64,000 bases of DNA from Phyllobacterium sp. 628 (GTDB lineage: Bacteria; Pseudomonadota; Alphaproteobacteria; Rhizobiales; Rhizobiaceae): contig NZ_CP050301.1 of NCBI RefSeq assembly GCF_014189505.1, forward strand, positions 1,743,501 to 1,807,500, given 5' to 3'. Below are positions 1 through 9,657 of this stretch, piece after piece (within the stretch, counting starts at the first letter, position 1; each line of letters begins with the position of its first letter). The notes beneath the pieces are model-generated. The model saw nothing but the letters and a program-made list of their open reading frames with translations. It ran no database searches and was not told where the DNA came from. The translations under genes and the position numbers were made by a program.

Positions 1-1
1 A

Positions 2-598
2 AAGTTCCTTATGGCTCTGTTGCTTCTCGTGGTGATTTTGGCCGCTGCTCCCAAGGTCGTTGAACGATATGAAGCGCTGCAATCTGACATCGTCCAACTT
101 GACGAGCAGCCCGACAGTGTGAGTTCCCTGAGCGCTCGCCTGTTGCTTTGGCGCGGTGCTGAAACGGCGTTTCTTGCCTCTCCAATCATCGGGCAAGGGC
201 CTCAAAATCGAATGACGTCAGTCAACGAGGCTTTGGGCCTGCCAGTCGAAAAATATATGACCTTCACGCATGTTCATAACGGATTTCTGAACGCCGCCGT
301 CGATGGCGGTGTGCTCGGTATTCTCGCACTGCTCCTATTGCTTTCGACACCCATTGTTGCGGCAAGATTGAAAAAAGCCGGGCCAGGGCGTGACCTGATG
401 ACGGCACTCTCACTGCTTCTCGTTACGAGTTACGTGATTACCGGTATGTTTGGCATCATGTTTGGTCATGATGCGACCGATGCGGTATTTATTTATCTGA
501 CGCTTCTCATTTGTTCAGTTTCCGGCACTATGCCATCCCTGTCGATACGCCAACTGGCAGATCAAGCTGAAGAAGACAAAGCCGCGTTGGCTGCGTGA
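2..598 (+). CDS. O-antigen ligase-family membrane protein (C-terminal fragment)
   Basis: The reading frame is open to the left edge of the window, so only about the last 198 residues are seen and the true start lies upstream; the ATG at 11 is probably internal. A hydrophobic stretch is followed by a periplasmic-type loop holding RLLLWRGAETAF, SPIIGQGPQNR and the HVHNGFLNAAVDGG segment, then two further membrane segments. The tryptophan/arginine loop followed by His-x-His-Asn is typical of the Wzy_C / WaaL O-antigen ligase superfamily, which joins polysaccharide to lipid A-core or polymerises it in the inner membrane. The next gene, 28 bp downstream, is a nucleotide-sugar epimerase, which fits a surface-polysaccharide operon. 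Whether it acts as ligase or polymerase cannot be told. Confidence 0.8.
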   Translation, partial: KFLMALLLLVVILAAAPKVVERYEALQSDIVQLDEQPDSVSSLSARLLLWRGAETAFLASPIIGQGPQNRMTSVNEALGLPVEKYMTFTHVHNGFLNAAVDGGVLGILALLLLLSTPIVAARLKKAGPGRDLMTALSLLLVTSYVITGMFGIMFGHDATDAVFIYLTLLICSVSGTMPSLSIRQLADQAEEDKAALAA

Positions 599-626
599 GA
601 ACAAGCGTTTAGGATAAAATATTGAA

Positions 627-1601
627 ATGAAGGCAATTGTTACCGGAGCGGCCGGCTTTATCGGTTTTCACGTTACCAAGCGGTTGGCGAAGGAAGGCTT
701 CGAAGTCGTCGCGATCGACAATCTGAATGATTATTATCAGGTGGCTCTTAAAGAGACCCGGCTGTCTGCCCTTGAAGGGCAAGCCAATATCCGCTTTGTG
801 CGCGCAAATGTTGTAAATCCTCATGAATTTCGTGCCGCGATTGGCAATGATCTTGATGCGGACGTTATTGTTCACCTCGCAGCCCAGGCAGGTGTCCGTT
901 ACTCGGTCGAAAATCCAGCTGCCTATGTGGATGCCAATGTTCATGGTCAGGTGACTGTTTTCGAACAGGCGCGTGTCATGCCCAAGCTGCCGCCCATCGT
1001 TTATGCAAGCTCATCTTCGGTTTATGGCGCCAATACCAAAGTGCCTTTTTCCGAGGATGATCCGGTCAACAATCCGGTTTCAGTCTATGCTGCGACAAAG
1101 CGGTCGGCTGAACTGCTGGCTTACTCCTACGCGCATGTTCATAAGATCGTATCGACAGGCCTGCGGTTCTTTACCGTTTACGGGCCTTATGGTCGCCCTG
1201 ACATGGCGCCTTGGCTGTTTACCGATGCCATTTCAAAGGGTGAGCCAATCAAGGTTTATAATCACGGCAAAATGGCGCGCGATTTTACCTTTATCGATGA
1301 TATCGTCAGTGGTGTGCTTGGCGCTGTAAAACGAATTCTGGCTGACCCGGCGGGAACAGCTCCGGTCTATAATCTTGGTAATAACAATCCCGTCGCGCTT
1401 ATGCGCTTTATCGAGATTATCGAGCAGGCTGTTGGCCGTGAGGCGATAAAGCAGTTCGAGCCGATGCCTCCTGCTGACGTCGAGCGCACCTATGCCGACA
1501 TCAGCCTCGCCACGCGCGATCTGGATTTTTGCCCCAAGACTTCGCTGGAAGAGGGTATACCTTTGTTTGTTGAGTGGTTTCGCGGTTACAATGGCCGTTA
1601 A
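627..1601 (+). CDS. NAD-dependent nucleotide-sugar epimerase (UDP-glucuronate 4-epimerase-like)
   Basis: Extended short-chain dehydrogenase of 324 aa. The N-terminal Rossmann motif GAAGFIG is at residues 7-13, the SSSSVYG strand carries the catalytic Ser region, and the catalytic YxxxK is YAATK at about residues 154-158. RFFTVYGPYGRPDMAPW and the DFTFIDDIV segment are characteristic of UDP-glucuronate/UDP-galacturonate 4-epimerases (CapI/LpsL type), which supply galacturonate for capsule or LPS. An AGGA lies upstream of the ATG. It follows the O-antigen ligase fragment on the same strand. Exact substrate is inferred from motif similarity; a UDP-glucose 4-epimerase role is less likely. Confidence 0.88.
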   Translation: MKAIVTGAAGFIGFHVTKRLAKEGFEVVAIDNLNDYYQVALKETRLSALEGQANIRFVRANVVNPHEFRAAIGNDLDADVIVHLAAQAGVRYSVENPAAYVDANVHGQVTVFEQARVMPKLPPIVYASSSSVYGANTKVPFSEDDPVNNPVSVYAATKRSAELLAYSYAHVHKIVSTGLRFFTVYGPYGRPDMAPWLFTDAISKGEPIKVYNHGKMARDFTFIDDIVSGVLGAVKRILADPAGTAPVYNLGNNNPVALMRFIEIIEQAVGREAIKQFEPMPPADVERTYADISLATRDLDFCPKTSLEEGIPLFVEWFRGYNGR

Positions 1602-1637
1602 AAATCAAGTCACTGACTCGTCAGGCAATTGAAAACC

Positions 1638-2138
1638 ATGAGTGATGATCGCAGGAAAAAGGGTTTCCGGCCCTTGGCTGACCCCGCATCAGGTATTCTC
1701 GACCCGGTCTTGCGCAAACGCGCAGGAATTACGATTGAGCTTGTGCAAGCATGGGAAGAGGTTGTTGGGCCTGCCCTGGGTGATCAATCCCGGCCGTTGA
1801 AGCTTCTTTGGCCGCGGCGAGCCCATGAGGACGATCCGTTTCAGCCGGCAACGCTTGTCATTGCCTGTCAGGGATTTACCGCAATGCGCATCCAGCATGA
1901 AACCGGAGAGATTATCAGCCGCGTCAATGCATTTCTGGGTTTTGCCGCCGTTGGCCGCATCAAGATCGAGCAGAAAGCCATAACAATGCCCGCACCAAAG
2001 CGGCGGGCTTTACCGCCGGTCGATGCGGAAACCAGGGGTAAGATCAGCCGCGTGGTCGAGGCGATTGAAGATGACAGTCTTCGCGAAGCACTGGAGCGTC
2101 TTGGCCAAAACATTCACGCCGAAAAAATAAAACGCTGA
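1638..2138 (+). CDS. DUF721 family protein (DciA-like)
   Basis: 166 aa from the ATG at 1638; a TTG at 1629 is in frame but poorer. The segment KRAGITIELVQAWEEVVGPALGDQSRP and the later strand LVIACQGFTAMRIQHETGEIISRVNAFLG match the DUF721 family, which includes DciA, a helicase-loading partner of DnaB in bacteria lacking DnaC. It is cytoplasmic, with no signal or membrane segment. The C-terminal third is charged and variable. In many Rhizobiales this gene sits between mutY and the DsbA/smc pair; here the right-hand neighbours are as expected but the left-hand neighbour is a polysaccharide gene. Function as helicase loader is family-based inference. Confidence 0.8.
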   Translation: MSDDRRKKGFRPLADPASGILDPVLRKRAGITIELVQAWEEVVGPALGDQSRPLKLLWPRRAHEDDPFQPATLVIACQGFTAMRIQHETGEIISRVNAFLGFAAVGRIKIEQKAITMPAPKRRALPPVDAETRGKISRVVEAIEDDSLREALERLGQNIHAEKIKR

Positions 2139-2278
2139 ATGGCGCATTTGCTTGATTTCATTCCGGTTCAGATCACGAAAAATTCAAAGACAGACGGCCC
2201 GCTCTGCCTTAAAGAGGCTGACATAGGGCTCTAGTGAGTCAATTCCTGCATAATCAACACCGGAGACAGGTGATCCTT

Positions 2279-3004
2279 ATGACCGACATGCTGACACGCC
2301 GAAATATTCTGACCCTTGCTGCCGTTTCGACAGCAGCGCTTGCCGCGTCTGCGGGCAGCCAGGCATGGTCGGAAGATGCGGCAAAGCCCGCTGCTGATGC
2401 CGCAACGCCCGTTCCAGGTACGCCAGCCGACGTTAAGATCCCTGATTCAGCCGGTAAGGTTGATCCCGCCAAGCTCCTGGAGCCGGGCCCGCTGAAAGAT
2501 ATCGTCATGGGCAAGGCCGACGCGCCGGTAACGATCATCGAATATGCTTCGATGACCTGCCCGCATTGCGCGCATTTCACGGTTGCGACGCTTCCGACGA
2601 TTAAGGAAAAGTACATCGACACGGGCAAAGCCAAGCTCATCTTGCGCGAATTCCCGTTCGATCCGCGTGCAGCAGCAGCCTTCATGCTGGCGCGTTGCGC
2701 ACCTGAAGAGCGCTATTATCCGCTAGTTGAAGTTCTGTTCAAACAGCAGGAACAGTGGGCTGCATCGGCAAATGCCGTCGAACCTTTGATGCAAATCTCT
2801 AAATTGGCCGGTTTTACACAGGAGTCGTTCAACGCTTGCTTGACGAACCAAAAACTTCTGGATGATGTGAATGCATCGCGTGACCGCGGAGCCAAGGATT
2901 TCGGAGTGAATGCTACACCGACATTCTTCATCAACGGCACGAAATATGCAGGAGCCCTATCGGTTGACGAAATGTCAGCGATTATTGACGGTCTACTCAA
3001 ATAA
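2279..3004 (+). CDS. DsbA-family thiol:disulfide oxidoreductase, exported
   Basis: 241 aa from the ATG at 2279, which follows GGAGACAGG; an in-frame GTG at 2234 is rejected. The N-terminus TRRNILTLAAVSTAALAAS is a twin-arginine-like signal, then a Pro/Ala linker of about 45 residues. The thioredoxin-fold active site CPHC is at residues 94-97 inside ASMTCPHCAHF, and the cis-Pro loop is GVNATPTFFING near residue 210. This is the DsbA/DsbG-like 'thioredoxin_4' group that oxidises or isomerises periplasmic disulfides. It lies 69 bp before smc, an arrangement common in rhizobia. A partner DsbB is not in the window. Confidence 0.88.
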   Translation: MTDMLTRRNILTLAAVSTAALAASAGSQAWSEDAAKPAADAATPVPGTPADVKIPDSAGKVDPAKLLEPGPLKDIVMGKADAPVTIIEYASMTCPHCAHFTVATLPTIKEKYIDTGKAKLILREFPFDPRAAAAFMLARCAPEERYYPLVEVLFKQQEQWAASANAVEPLMQISKLAGFTQESFNACLTNQKLLDDVNASRDRGAKDFGVNATPTFFINGTKYAGALSVDEMSAIIDGLLK

Positions 3005-3020
3005 CTGCCTGTTGAATAAC

Positions 3021-3044
3021 GGCGGGTGCTTTTGTGCGCCCGCC
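3021..3044 (+). other. Strong hairpin between dsbA-like gene and smc
   Basis: GGCGGGTGC pairs with GCGCCCGCC (one G-U) around a TTTTGT loop. There is no T-run after it, so it is not a classical intrinsic terminator; it may attenuate or protect the 3' end of the upstream message. It sits about 30 bp before the smc start. Confidence 0.45.
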
Positions 3045-3073
3045 ATTCCGGTGTTTTGCAGGAAGGGCATCTG

Positions 3074-6000
3074 ATGCGCTTTACAAAACTCCGCGTTCTT
3101 GGTTTCAAATCCTTCGTTGAGCCAGCAGAATTCGTGATTGAAAGCGGGCTGACCGGTGTTGTCGGCCCCAATGGCTGCGGCAAGTCAAATCTTGTCGAAG
3201 CGCTGCGCTGGGTTATGGGCGAAAGCTCCTATAAGAACATGCGCGCGTCCGGCATGGATGACGTGATTTTCTCCGGTTCTGGTACGCGCCCATCGCGCAA
3301 CACCGCCGAAGTCACACTTTTCCTCGACAATCATGATCGCAGTGCACCGGCAACGTTCAACGATGCTGATGAATTGCAGGTTTCACGCCGTATTGAGCGC
3401 GAGGCAGGGTCGGTTTACCGCATCAATGGCAAGGATGCCCGCGCCAAGGATGTGCAATTATTGTTTGCCGATCAGTCGACCGGCGCCCGGTCGCCTTCGA
3501 TGGTCGGGCAGGGGCGTATTGGCGAACTGATACAGGCCAAACCGCAGGCCCGGCGGGCGCTTCTCGAAGAAGCGGCCGGAATTTCCGGACTTCACACCCG
3601 CCGCCATGAGGCTGAACTGCGCCTCAGGGCAGCAGAGCAAAACCTTGAGCGCCTCGAAGACGTTGTTGGTGAGCTTGAAACCCAAATCGAGAGCCTGAAG
3701 CGGCAATCACGCCAAGCCAATCGCTTCAAAAGCCTATCAGCGGATATACGCCGCTCCGAAGCTATTCTGCTGCATCTGAAATGGACCGTTGCGAAGGCTC
3801 AGGAAGCAGAAGCGCAATCAGCATTGTCGGTTGCCACCTCAGGTGTTGGTGATTTTGCCCAGGTTCAGATGAATGCCGCCAAGGAACAGGCGATTGGTGC
3901 ACACAAATTACCTGATCTGCGTGAAGCGGAAGCCAAGGCTGCCGCCGCATTGCAGCGCCTGACAATTGCCCGCTCGCAGATTGAAGAAGAAGCACAGCGC
4001 ATTCGTGCACGGCAATCCGAACTGGAAAAGCGCCTGGCGCAGTTCGCCGCCGATATTGGCCGTGAAGAGCAAATGGTCCGCGACAATGCCGATATTCTAG
4101 CTCGTCTGGATACAGAAGAACGTTCGCTCAATGGCGATAACGCCAATGCGGGTGAACGTGAGCTTGAGACACGTGCGGAGTTTGAGCGTGCAGATGCCAA
4201 GCTGAAAGAAAGTGAAGCGGCGCTTGCCAAGGTAACAGCTGAACGCGCCGAGGCGTCCGCCGAGCGGGCGCAGATCGAGCGCAACTTGCGTGAAAGTGCC
4301 GAGCGTCGTGATCGGCTTGTTCGCCAGATGGCTGATGTCGAACGCGATCTGTCTGCAATTATTGCGCAAATTGCCGGGCTGGCTGATCCAATTGAAAAAC
4401 AGTCGCTGGTCGAGGTGGCTGAAGCCACACTGGAACAGGCGGAGGAAACTGTTCTGACTGCGGAAGCTGCGGTTGAAAGCGCCCGCAAGCAAGAAGCTGA
4501 ATTGCGCCAGCCATTGCAGGATGCCCGCAGCGATCTCAATCGCATCGAAACTGAAGCCCGTACCTTGGCCAAAATGATCAATGTCGGCGGTTCAGACCTG
4601 TTTCCGGCAGTGGTTGAAGCGGTCAAGGTTGAAAAAGGCTTTGAAATTGCCCTTGGTGCGGCCTTGGGCGAGGATTTGGATGCGCCCGTTGATCGCAGTT
4701 CTCCGGTTTTCTGGGGTGACGTTGATTCGACGAGTGATGATCCAACGCTCCCTTCCGGACTCCAGTCCCTGGCAAGTGTCGTCAAAGCTCCGCACCAGCT
4801 TGCCCGCCGCCTCGCCCAGATCGGAATCGTTGATGAGGCGGATGGATCGCGCCTGCAGGCATCGTTGAAGCCGGGACAGCGTTTGGTGAGCCGGTCTGGT
4901 GCGCTGTGGCGCTGGGATGGTTACACGGCAAGCGCTGATGCGCCGACACCCGCAGCCCAGCGTCTGGCGCAAAAGAACCGTTTGGCTGAACTGGATATTG
5001 AAGTGGTCGAAGCGACCAAGCAACTGCGTGAAGCCGAAGCAGCAGTAGCTACGGCGGAAGCCTCGGTGCGCCAGTCGGTTGAAAACGAGCGCACGGCGCG
5101 TGAGCATTGGCGGAACATGCAGCGCGCGGTCAGCGACGCTCGTGAAGCACTTGCCGCCGCCGAACGCGCTGCGGGACAGCTTTCGAGCCGCCGCGCCGCT
5201 CTGGATGAAGGCAAGGCCAGGCTGGCCGAAACGCTTGAAGAAACGCAAGAGCAGTTCCTTGAAGCGGAAGATCGCTTGGCACACGCTATTGATCTTGAGG
5301 AAGTCACGATCCGGCTGACGCATCTGACAGCCGAAGTCATGACCGATCGTGCCGCTCTGGCCGAAGCGCGGGCTGTGCATGAAGGTCTGCGCCGCGAGGC
5401 GGAAAACCGCATGCGCCGGCTTGAATCCATCGGTTTCGAGCGCAAGAGCTGGAATGATCGGGCTCAGAATGCCGATCGCCAGATTCAATCCCTGTCCGAG
5501 CGGCGTCAGGAAGCCGAAGAAGAGTTTGCCGATCTGGTCGATGCGCCGGACGAAATTGCCGAACGTAACCGGGCCTTGCTGTCACAATTGTCCCAGGCAG
5601 AGGCGCTGCGCAAGGAAGCCGGTGACCGGCTGGTTGTCGCGGAAACCAGACAACAGGAACTCGATCGGGCTGCCACCGATGCCATTCAGGCTCTTGCCAC
5701 GGCGCGCGAGGGCCGGGCACGTTCAGAGGAACGGCTTGCCGCGGCGCAGGAGCGGCGCAAGGAAGCGGAAACGCGTATCGCCGAGGCACTGAACTGTGCA
5801 CCGCATGAAACCATGAAGCTGACCGGCCTTGGCCCTAATGACCCGTTGCCGGATGTAGATGCGACTGAACGCAACCTCGAACGGCTCAAGATTGAGCGGG
5901 AGCGCTTGGGCGCGGTGAATTTGCGCGCTGAAGAAGAGCAGGAAGAGCTGTCTGCACGGCTTGAAGCCATTGTCAGTGAGCGTGAAGATATTATCGAAGC

Positions 6001-6532
6001 GGTCAAAAAACTGCGTCAGGCGATCCAAAGCCTCAACCGCGAAGGGCGCGAGCGCTTGCTGGCGGCGTTTGAAGTGGTCAATACCCAGTTCCAGCGGCTG
6101 TTCACCCATCTCTTTGGCGGTGGTACCGCAGAACTGCAATTGATTGAGTCGGAAGATCCGCTGGAAGCTGGCCTTGAAATTCTGGCCCGCCCGCCCGGCA
6201 AGAAGCCGCAGACCATGACACTGCTTTCCGGCGGCGAGCAGGCCTTGACGGCTATGGCGTTGATTTTCGCAGTGTTTTTGACCAATCCGGCACCGATTTG
6301 CGTGCTCGACGAAGTCGACGCGCCGCTCGATGACCATAATGTTGAGCGTTTCTGTAATCTGATGGACGAGATGGCAGCGTCCACCGAAACACGATTTGTC
6401 GTCATCACGCATAATCCCATCACCATGGCACGCATGAACCGCCTGTTTGGCGTCACCATGGCCGAACAGGGTGTCAGCCAGCTGGTATCTGTTGATCTTC
6501 AGACTGCGGAACAGCTGCGCGAAGCAAGCTAA
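3074..6532 (+). CDS. smc: Chromosome segregation ATPase SMC
   Basis: 1152 aa, the usual length. The start is the ATG at 3074, after AGGAAGGG; an upstream in-frame start at 3026 would add 16 unrelated residues. Walker A GPNGCGKS is at residues 31-38, then two long Glu/Ala/Arg-rich coiled-coil arms flank a hinge around residues 500-640. The ABC signature LLSGGEQ is at 1050-1056 and Walker B CVLDEVD at 1076-1082, followed by the D-loop. With ScpA/ScpB (not in the window) it condenses and separates chromosomes near the origin. A family-A palindromic repeat follows the stop. Confidence 0.97.
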   Translation: MRFTKLRVLGFKSFVEPAEFVIESGLTGVVGPNGCGKSNLVEALRWVMGESSYKNMRASGMDDVIFSGSGTRPSRNTAEVTLFLDNHDRSAPATFNDADELQVSRRIEREAGSVYRINGKDARAKDVQLLFADQSTGARSPSMVGQGRIGELIQAKPQARRALLEEAAGISGLHTRRHEAELRLRAAEQNLERLEDVVGELETQIESLKRQSRQANRFKSLSADIRRSEAILLHLKWTVAKAQEAEAQSALSVATSGVGDFAQVQMNAAKEQAIGAHKLPDLREAEAKAAAALQRLTIARSQIEEEAQRIRARQSELEKRLAQFAADIGREEQMVRDNADILARLDTEERSLNGDNANAGERELETRAEFERADAKLKESEAALAKVTAERAEASAERAQIERNLRESAERRDRLVRQMADVERDLSAIIAQIAGLADPIEKQSLVEVAEATLEQAEETVLTAEAAVESARKQEAELRQPLQDARSDLNRIETEARTLAKMINVGGSDLFPAVVEAVKVEKGFEIALGAALGEDLDAPVDRSSPVFWGDVDSTSDDPTLPSGLQSLASVVKAPHQLARRLAQIGIVDEADGSRLQASLKPGQRLVSRSGALWRWDGYTASADAPTPAAQRLAQKNRLAELDIEVVEATKQLREAEAAVATAEASVRQSVENERTAREHWRNMQRAVSDAREALAAAERAAGQLSSRRAALDEGKARLAETLEETQEQFLEAEDRLAHAIDLEEVTIRLTHLTAEVMTDRAALAEARAVHEGLRREAENRMRRLESIGFERKSWNDRAQNADRQIQSLSERRQEAEEEFADLVDAPDEIAERNRALLSQLSQAEALRKEAGDRLVVAETRQQELDRAATDAIQALATAREGRARSEERLAAAQERRKEAETRIAEALNCAPHETMKLTGLGPNDPLPDVDATERNLERLKIERERLGAVNLRAEEEQEELSARLEAIVSEREDIIEAVKKLRQAIQSLNREGRERLLAAFEVVNTQFQRLFTHLFGGGTAELQLIESEDPLEAGLEILARPPGKKPQTMTLLSGGEQALTAMALIFAVFLTNPAPICVLDEVDAPLDDHNVERFCNLMDEMAASTETRFVVITHNPITMARMNRLFGVTMAEQGVSQLVSVDLQTAEQLREAS

Positions 6533-6570
6533 GATCAAATTCCTTGATGAAATCTGGTAATCTGCTTTTG

Positions 6571-6709
6571 CGTGGTTCGACAAGCTCACCATGAGAGAGA
6601 GTGAAGCTCTTCACGTGTGGGAATGAAGATTGCGGGCCGCTATGTTCTACAATGTTTGCGATTAGCCTTGCAGCACCGCTCTCCCTCATGGTGAGCTTGT
6701 CGAACCACG
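6571..6709. repeat. Paired-arm palindromic repeat, family A, copy 1
   Basis: Two inverted arms sharing GTGGTTCGACAAGCTCACCA (left) and its complement (right) lie 139 bp apart end to end, with an unrelated centre. It fills much of the 351-bp gap between smc and ppdK. Related copies occur near 28.2, 28.9 and 45.8 kb. The remaining gap sequence shows no gene. Confidence 0.85.
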
Positions 6710-6883
6710 GACCAGTCAACCCGCTCAACACTCCTTCAAGCTTGAAATGACGAAGGATTTCAACGATTAACGCGGATTGACTCTGCTAATCGATTTGAAT
6801 GGTGCGATGCAGCATTTTTTGATGGTGCTTGATCCGGCTATCGAATAGACCTTCTAGCAAGTTTAGCGGCATGGGAGGCTGCA

Positions 6884-9547
6884 ATGGTGAAATGGGTCTA
6901 TACATTCGGTGATGGCAAGGCAGAAGGTTCTGCCAGCGACCGTAATCTTCTGGGTGGCAAAGGCGCCAATCTGGCCGAGATGTGCGCGCTTGGCCTGCCA
7001 GTCCCGCCCGGATTCACCATTACATCCGATGTCTGCACGTGGTTTTATGAAAATGGCCGCCGCTATCCTGATACACTCGAAGCGGATGTCAAAAAGGCGC
7101 TGGGCCATATTGCTGCTGTAACCGGCCGCAATTTCGGTGATCAGGAAAAGCCGCTGCTGGTTTCGGTGCGTTCCGGTTCGCGAGCCTCGATGCCGGGCAT
7201 GATGGACACTGTCCTCAATCTCGGTCTCAATGATCAGACGGTCGAAGCGATTGCCCGCGAATCCGGCGATCCGCGCTTTGCCTATGACAGCTACCGCCGC
7301 TTCATCCAGATGTATTCCGATGTGGTGATGGGGCTGGATCATTCAGTCTTCGAAGAAATTCTTGAAGATACCAAAGCGAACTTGGGCCACGAGATCGATA
7401 CAGCACTGAGTGCCGACGACTGGAAGGGCATTATCGCCCTCTACAAGGCCAAGATTGAAGAAGAGCTGGAAGAACCATTCCCGCAAGAGCCGGAAAAACA
7501 GCTGTGGGGCGCGATTGGTGCTGTTTTCTCGAGCTGGATGAACGCGCGGGCGATAACCTATCGCCGTCTGCACAGCATACCGGAAAGCTGGGGCACGGCC
7601 GTCAATATTCAGGCCATGGTTTTCGGCAATATGGGCGAGCGTTCGGCGACGGGCGTTGCATTCACGCGTAACCCGTCGACGGGCGAAAAGAAGCTCTACG
7701 GCGAGTTTCTGGTCAATGCACAGGGTGAAGACGTGGTTGCGGGCATCAGAACGCCGCAAAACATCACCGAAGACGCTCGGATTGCCGCCGGATCTGACAA
7801 GCCCTCGCTGGAAAAGCTGATGCCGGCGGCGTTTGCCGAGTTCTGTGCGGTCTCGGACCGGCTGGAAAAGCACTATACCGATATGCAGGATCTCGAATTC
7901 ACTATCGAGGACGGTAAGCTGTGGATGCTGCAGACGCGCTCCGGTAAGCGGACAGCCAAGGCCGCACTGAAAATTGCTGTCGAAATGGCCAATGAGGGGC
8001 TTATTTCGCAGCAGGAAGCGGTTTTGCGCATCGATCCGGCTTCTTTGGACCAGCTTTTGCACCCAACCATTGATCCATCAGCCAAGCGCAACGTGATCGG
8101 CAGCGGTCTGCCGGCATCGCCAGGCGCGGCAACCGGAGAGATCGTATTCTCGTCGGAAGATGCCGAACAGCTGAAATCCGAGGGCCGCAAGGCCATTCTA
8201 GTGCGGATTGAGACAAGCCCTGAAGACATTCACGGTATGCACGCGGCGGAGGCCATTTTGACCACTCGTGGCGGCATGACCAGTCACGCTGCAGTCGTGG
8301 CGCGCGGCATGGGCAAGCCCTGCGTTTCCGGTGCGGGTTCGCTGCGGGTTGACTACCGCAACGAAACGCTGCTTGCGGCGGGTATCCTATTGAAAAAAGG
8401 CGATATTATCACCATTGATGGTGGTATCGGACAGGTGCTGAAAGGTGCCGTTCCCATGCTACAGCCGGAGTTTTCGGGTGACTTCGCCAAGATCATGGAG
8501 TGGGCCGACAAGACGCGCCGCATGAAGGTGCGCGCCAATGCAGAAACCCCCAACGATGCACGCATGGCGCGTTCCTTTGGTGCAGAAGGTATCGGCCTTT
8601 GCCGCACTGAACACATGTTCTTTGATGGTGAGAGGATTATAGCCATGCGCGAGATGATTCTTGCTGACAGCGAGAAGGGCCGCCGCGCCGCGCTAGATAA
8701 GCTGCTACCCATGCAACGTGCGGATTTCAAAGAGCTTTTCGAAATCATGAATGGTCTTCCCGTGACCATTCGCCTGCTCGATCCGCCGCTGCATGAGTTC
8801 CTCCCGAAGACCGAGGAAGAGATAGCGGAAGTTGCGGCTGCCATGAAAATCAGCCCGGATAAGTTGCGCGAACGAACGGATAGTTTGCACGAATTCAACC
8901 CGATGCTGGGACATCGCGGTTGCAGACTGGCCATTTCCTATCCCGAAATTGCCGAGATGCAGGCGCGGGCTATTTTCGAAGCTGCACTGCAGGCCGCAAA
9001 GGTCACCGGAGCGCCGGTCGAGCCGGAAATCATGGTGCCTCTGGTCGGCCTTCGTGCTGAGCTTGATTTCGTCAAAGCACGCATCGATGCGGTTGCGGCC
9101 GATGTGATGAAGGAGGCGGATATCAAGGTCAACTACCTCGTCGGCACGATGATCGAGTTGCCGCGTGCGGCAGTGCGCGCGCATTCCATCGCCGAAGTCG
9201 CTGAGTTTTTCTCTTTTGGTACCAATGACTTGACGCAAACGACCTTCGGCATTTCCCGTGACGATGCATCGGCTTTCCTCATGACCTATCAGATGAAAGG
9301 CATCATCGAGCAGGACCCGTTCGTCTCGATTGACGTGGACGGTGTGGGCGAATTGGTGCGCATTGCGGTGGAAAAGGGCAGGGCAACCCGGCCCGGTATC
9401 AAGCTTGGCATTTGCGGCGAACATGGCGGCGATCCGGCATCGATACACTTCTGTGAAGAGACCGGTCTTGACTATGTGTCGTGCTCGCCGTTCCGGGTGC
9501 CGATCGCCCGTCTGGCGGCCGCTCAAGCTTCGGCAAAGCAAAAGTGA
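6884..9547 (+). CDS. ppdK: Pyruvate, phosphate dikinase
   Basis: 887 aa, full length. The N-terminal nucleotide-binding domain opens with GGKGANLAEM and has VSVRSGSRASMPGMMDTVLNLG. The central phosphohistidine domain has GGMTSHAAVVARGMGKPCV with the carrier His at residue 468. The C-terminal PEP/pyruvate barrel has GLCRTEHMFF and CGEHGGDP. It interconverts ATP + pyruvate + Pi and AMP + PEP + PPi, so in Rhizobiales it links gluconeogenesis with glycolysis. GGGAGGCTGCA precedes the ATG. The regulatory kinase/phosphatase (PPDK-RP) is not seen here. Confidence 0.97.
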   Translation: MVKWVYTFGDGKAEGSASDRNLLGGKGANLAEMCALGLPVPPGFTITSDVCTWFYENGRRYPDTLEADVKKALGHIAAVTGRNFGDQEKPLLVSVRSGSRASMPGMMDTVLNLGLNDQTVEAIARESGDPRFAYDSYRRFIQMYSDVVMGLDHSVFEEILEDTKANLGHEIDTALSADDWKGIIALYKAKIEEELEEPFPQEPEKQLWGAIGAVFSSWMNARAITYRRLHSIPESWGTAVNIQAMVFGNMGERSATGVAFTRNPSTGEKKLYGEFLVNAQGEDVVAGIRTPQNITEDARIAAGSDKPSLEKLMPAAFAEFCAVSDRLEKHYTDMQDLEFTIEDGKLWMLQTRSGKRTAKAALKIAVEMANEGLISQQEAVLRIDPASLDQLLHPTIDPSAKRNVIGSGLPASPGAATGEIVFSSEDAEQLKSEGRKAILVRIETSPEDIHGMHAAEAILTTRGGMTSHAAVVARGMGKPCVSGAGSLRVDYRNETLLAAGILLKKGDIITIDGGIGQVLKGAVPMLQPEFSGDFAKIMEWADKTRRMKVRANAETPNDARMARSFGAEGIGLCRTEHMFFDGERIIAMREMILADSEKGRRAALDKLLPMQRADFKELFEIMNGLPVTIRLLDPPLHEFLPKTEEEIAEVAAAMKISPDKLRERTDSLHEFNPMLGHRGCRLAISYPEIAEMQARAIFEAALQAAKVTGAPVEPEIMVPLVGLRAELDFVKARIDAVAADVMKEADIKVNYLVGTMIELPRAAVRAHSIAEVAEFFSFGTNDLTQTTFGISRDDASAFLMTYQMKGIIEQDPFVSIDVDGVGELVRIAVEKGRATRPGIKLGICGEHGGDPASIHFCEETGLDYVSCSPFRVPIARLAAAQASAKQK

Positions 9548-9657
9548 GAGTCATGAAGGACGTGGATTTCTCATTTTAGCCACAATTCAAACGGCGTGCC
9601 TCATTTTTGACTCGGTGTAAGCGTGTATCTGCGCCGAAAATCAGGACAGAAAACATC

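Noticed and set aside
3865..4785. Long Ser/Ala/Arg-rich minus-strand frame opposite smc
   Set aside because: Typical antisense frame of Glu/Ala-rich coiled-coil DNA.
6533..6883. Insertion sequence in the smc-ppdK gap
   Set aside because: The facing arms look like terminal inverted repeats, but no transposase frame lies between them and no target duplication was seen; listed as a non-coding repeat.
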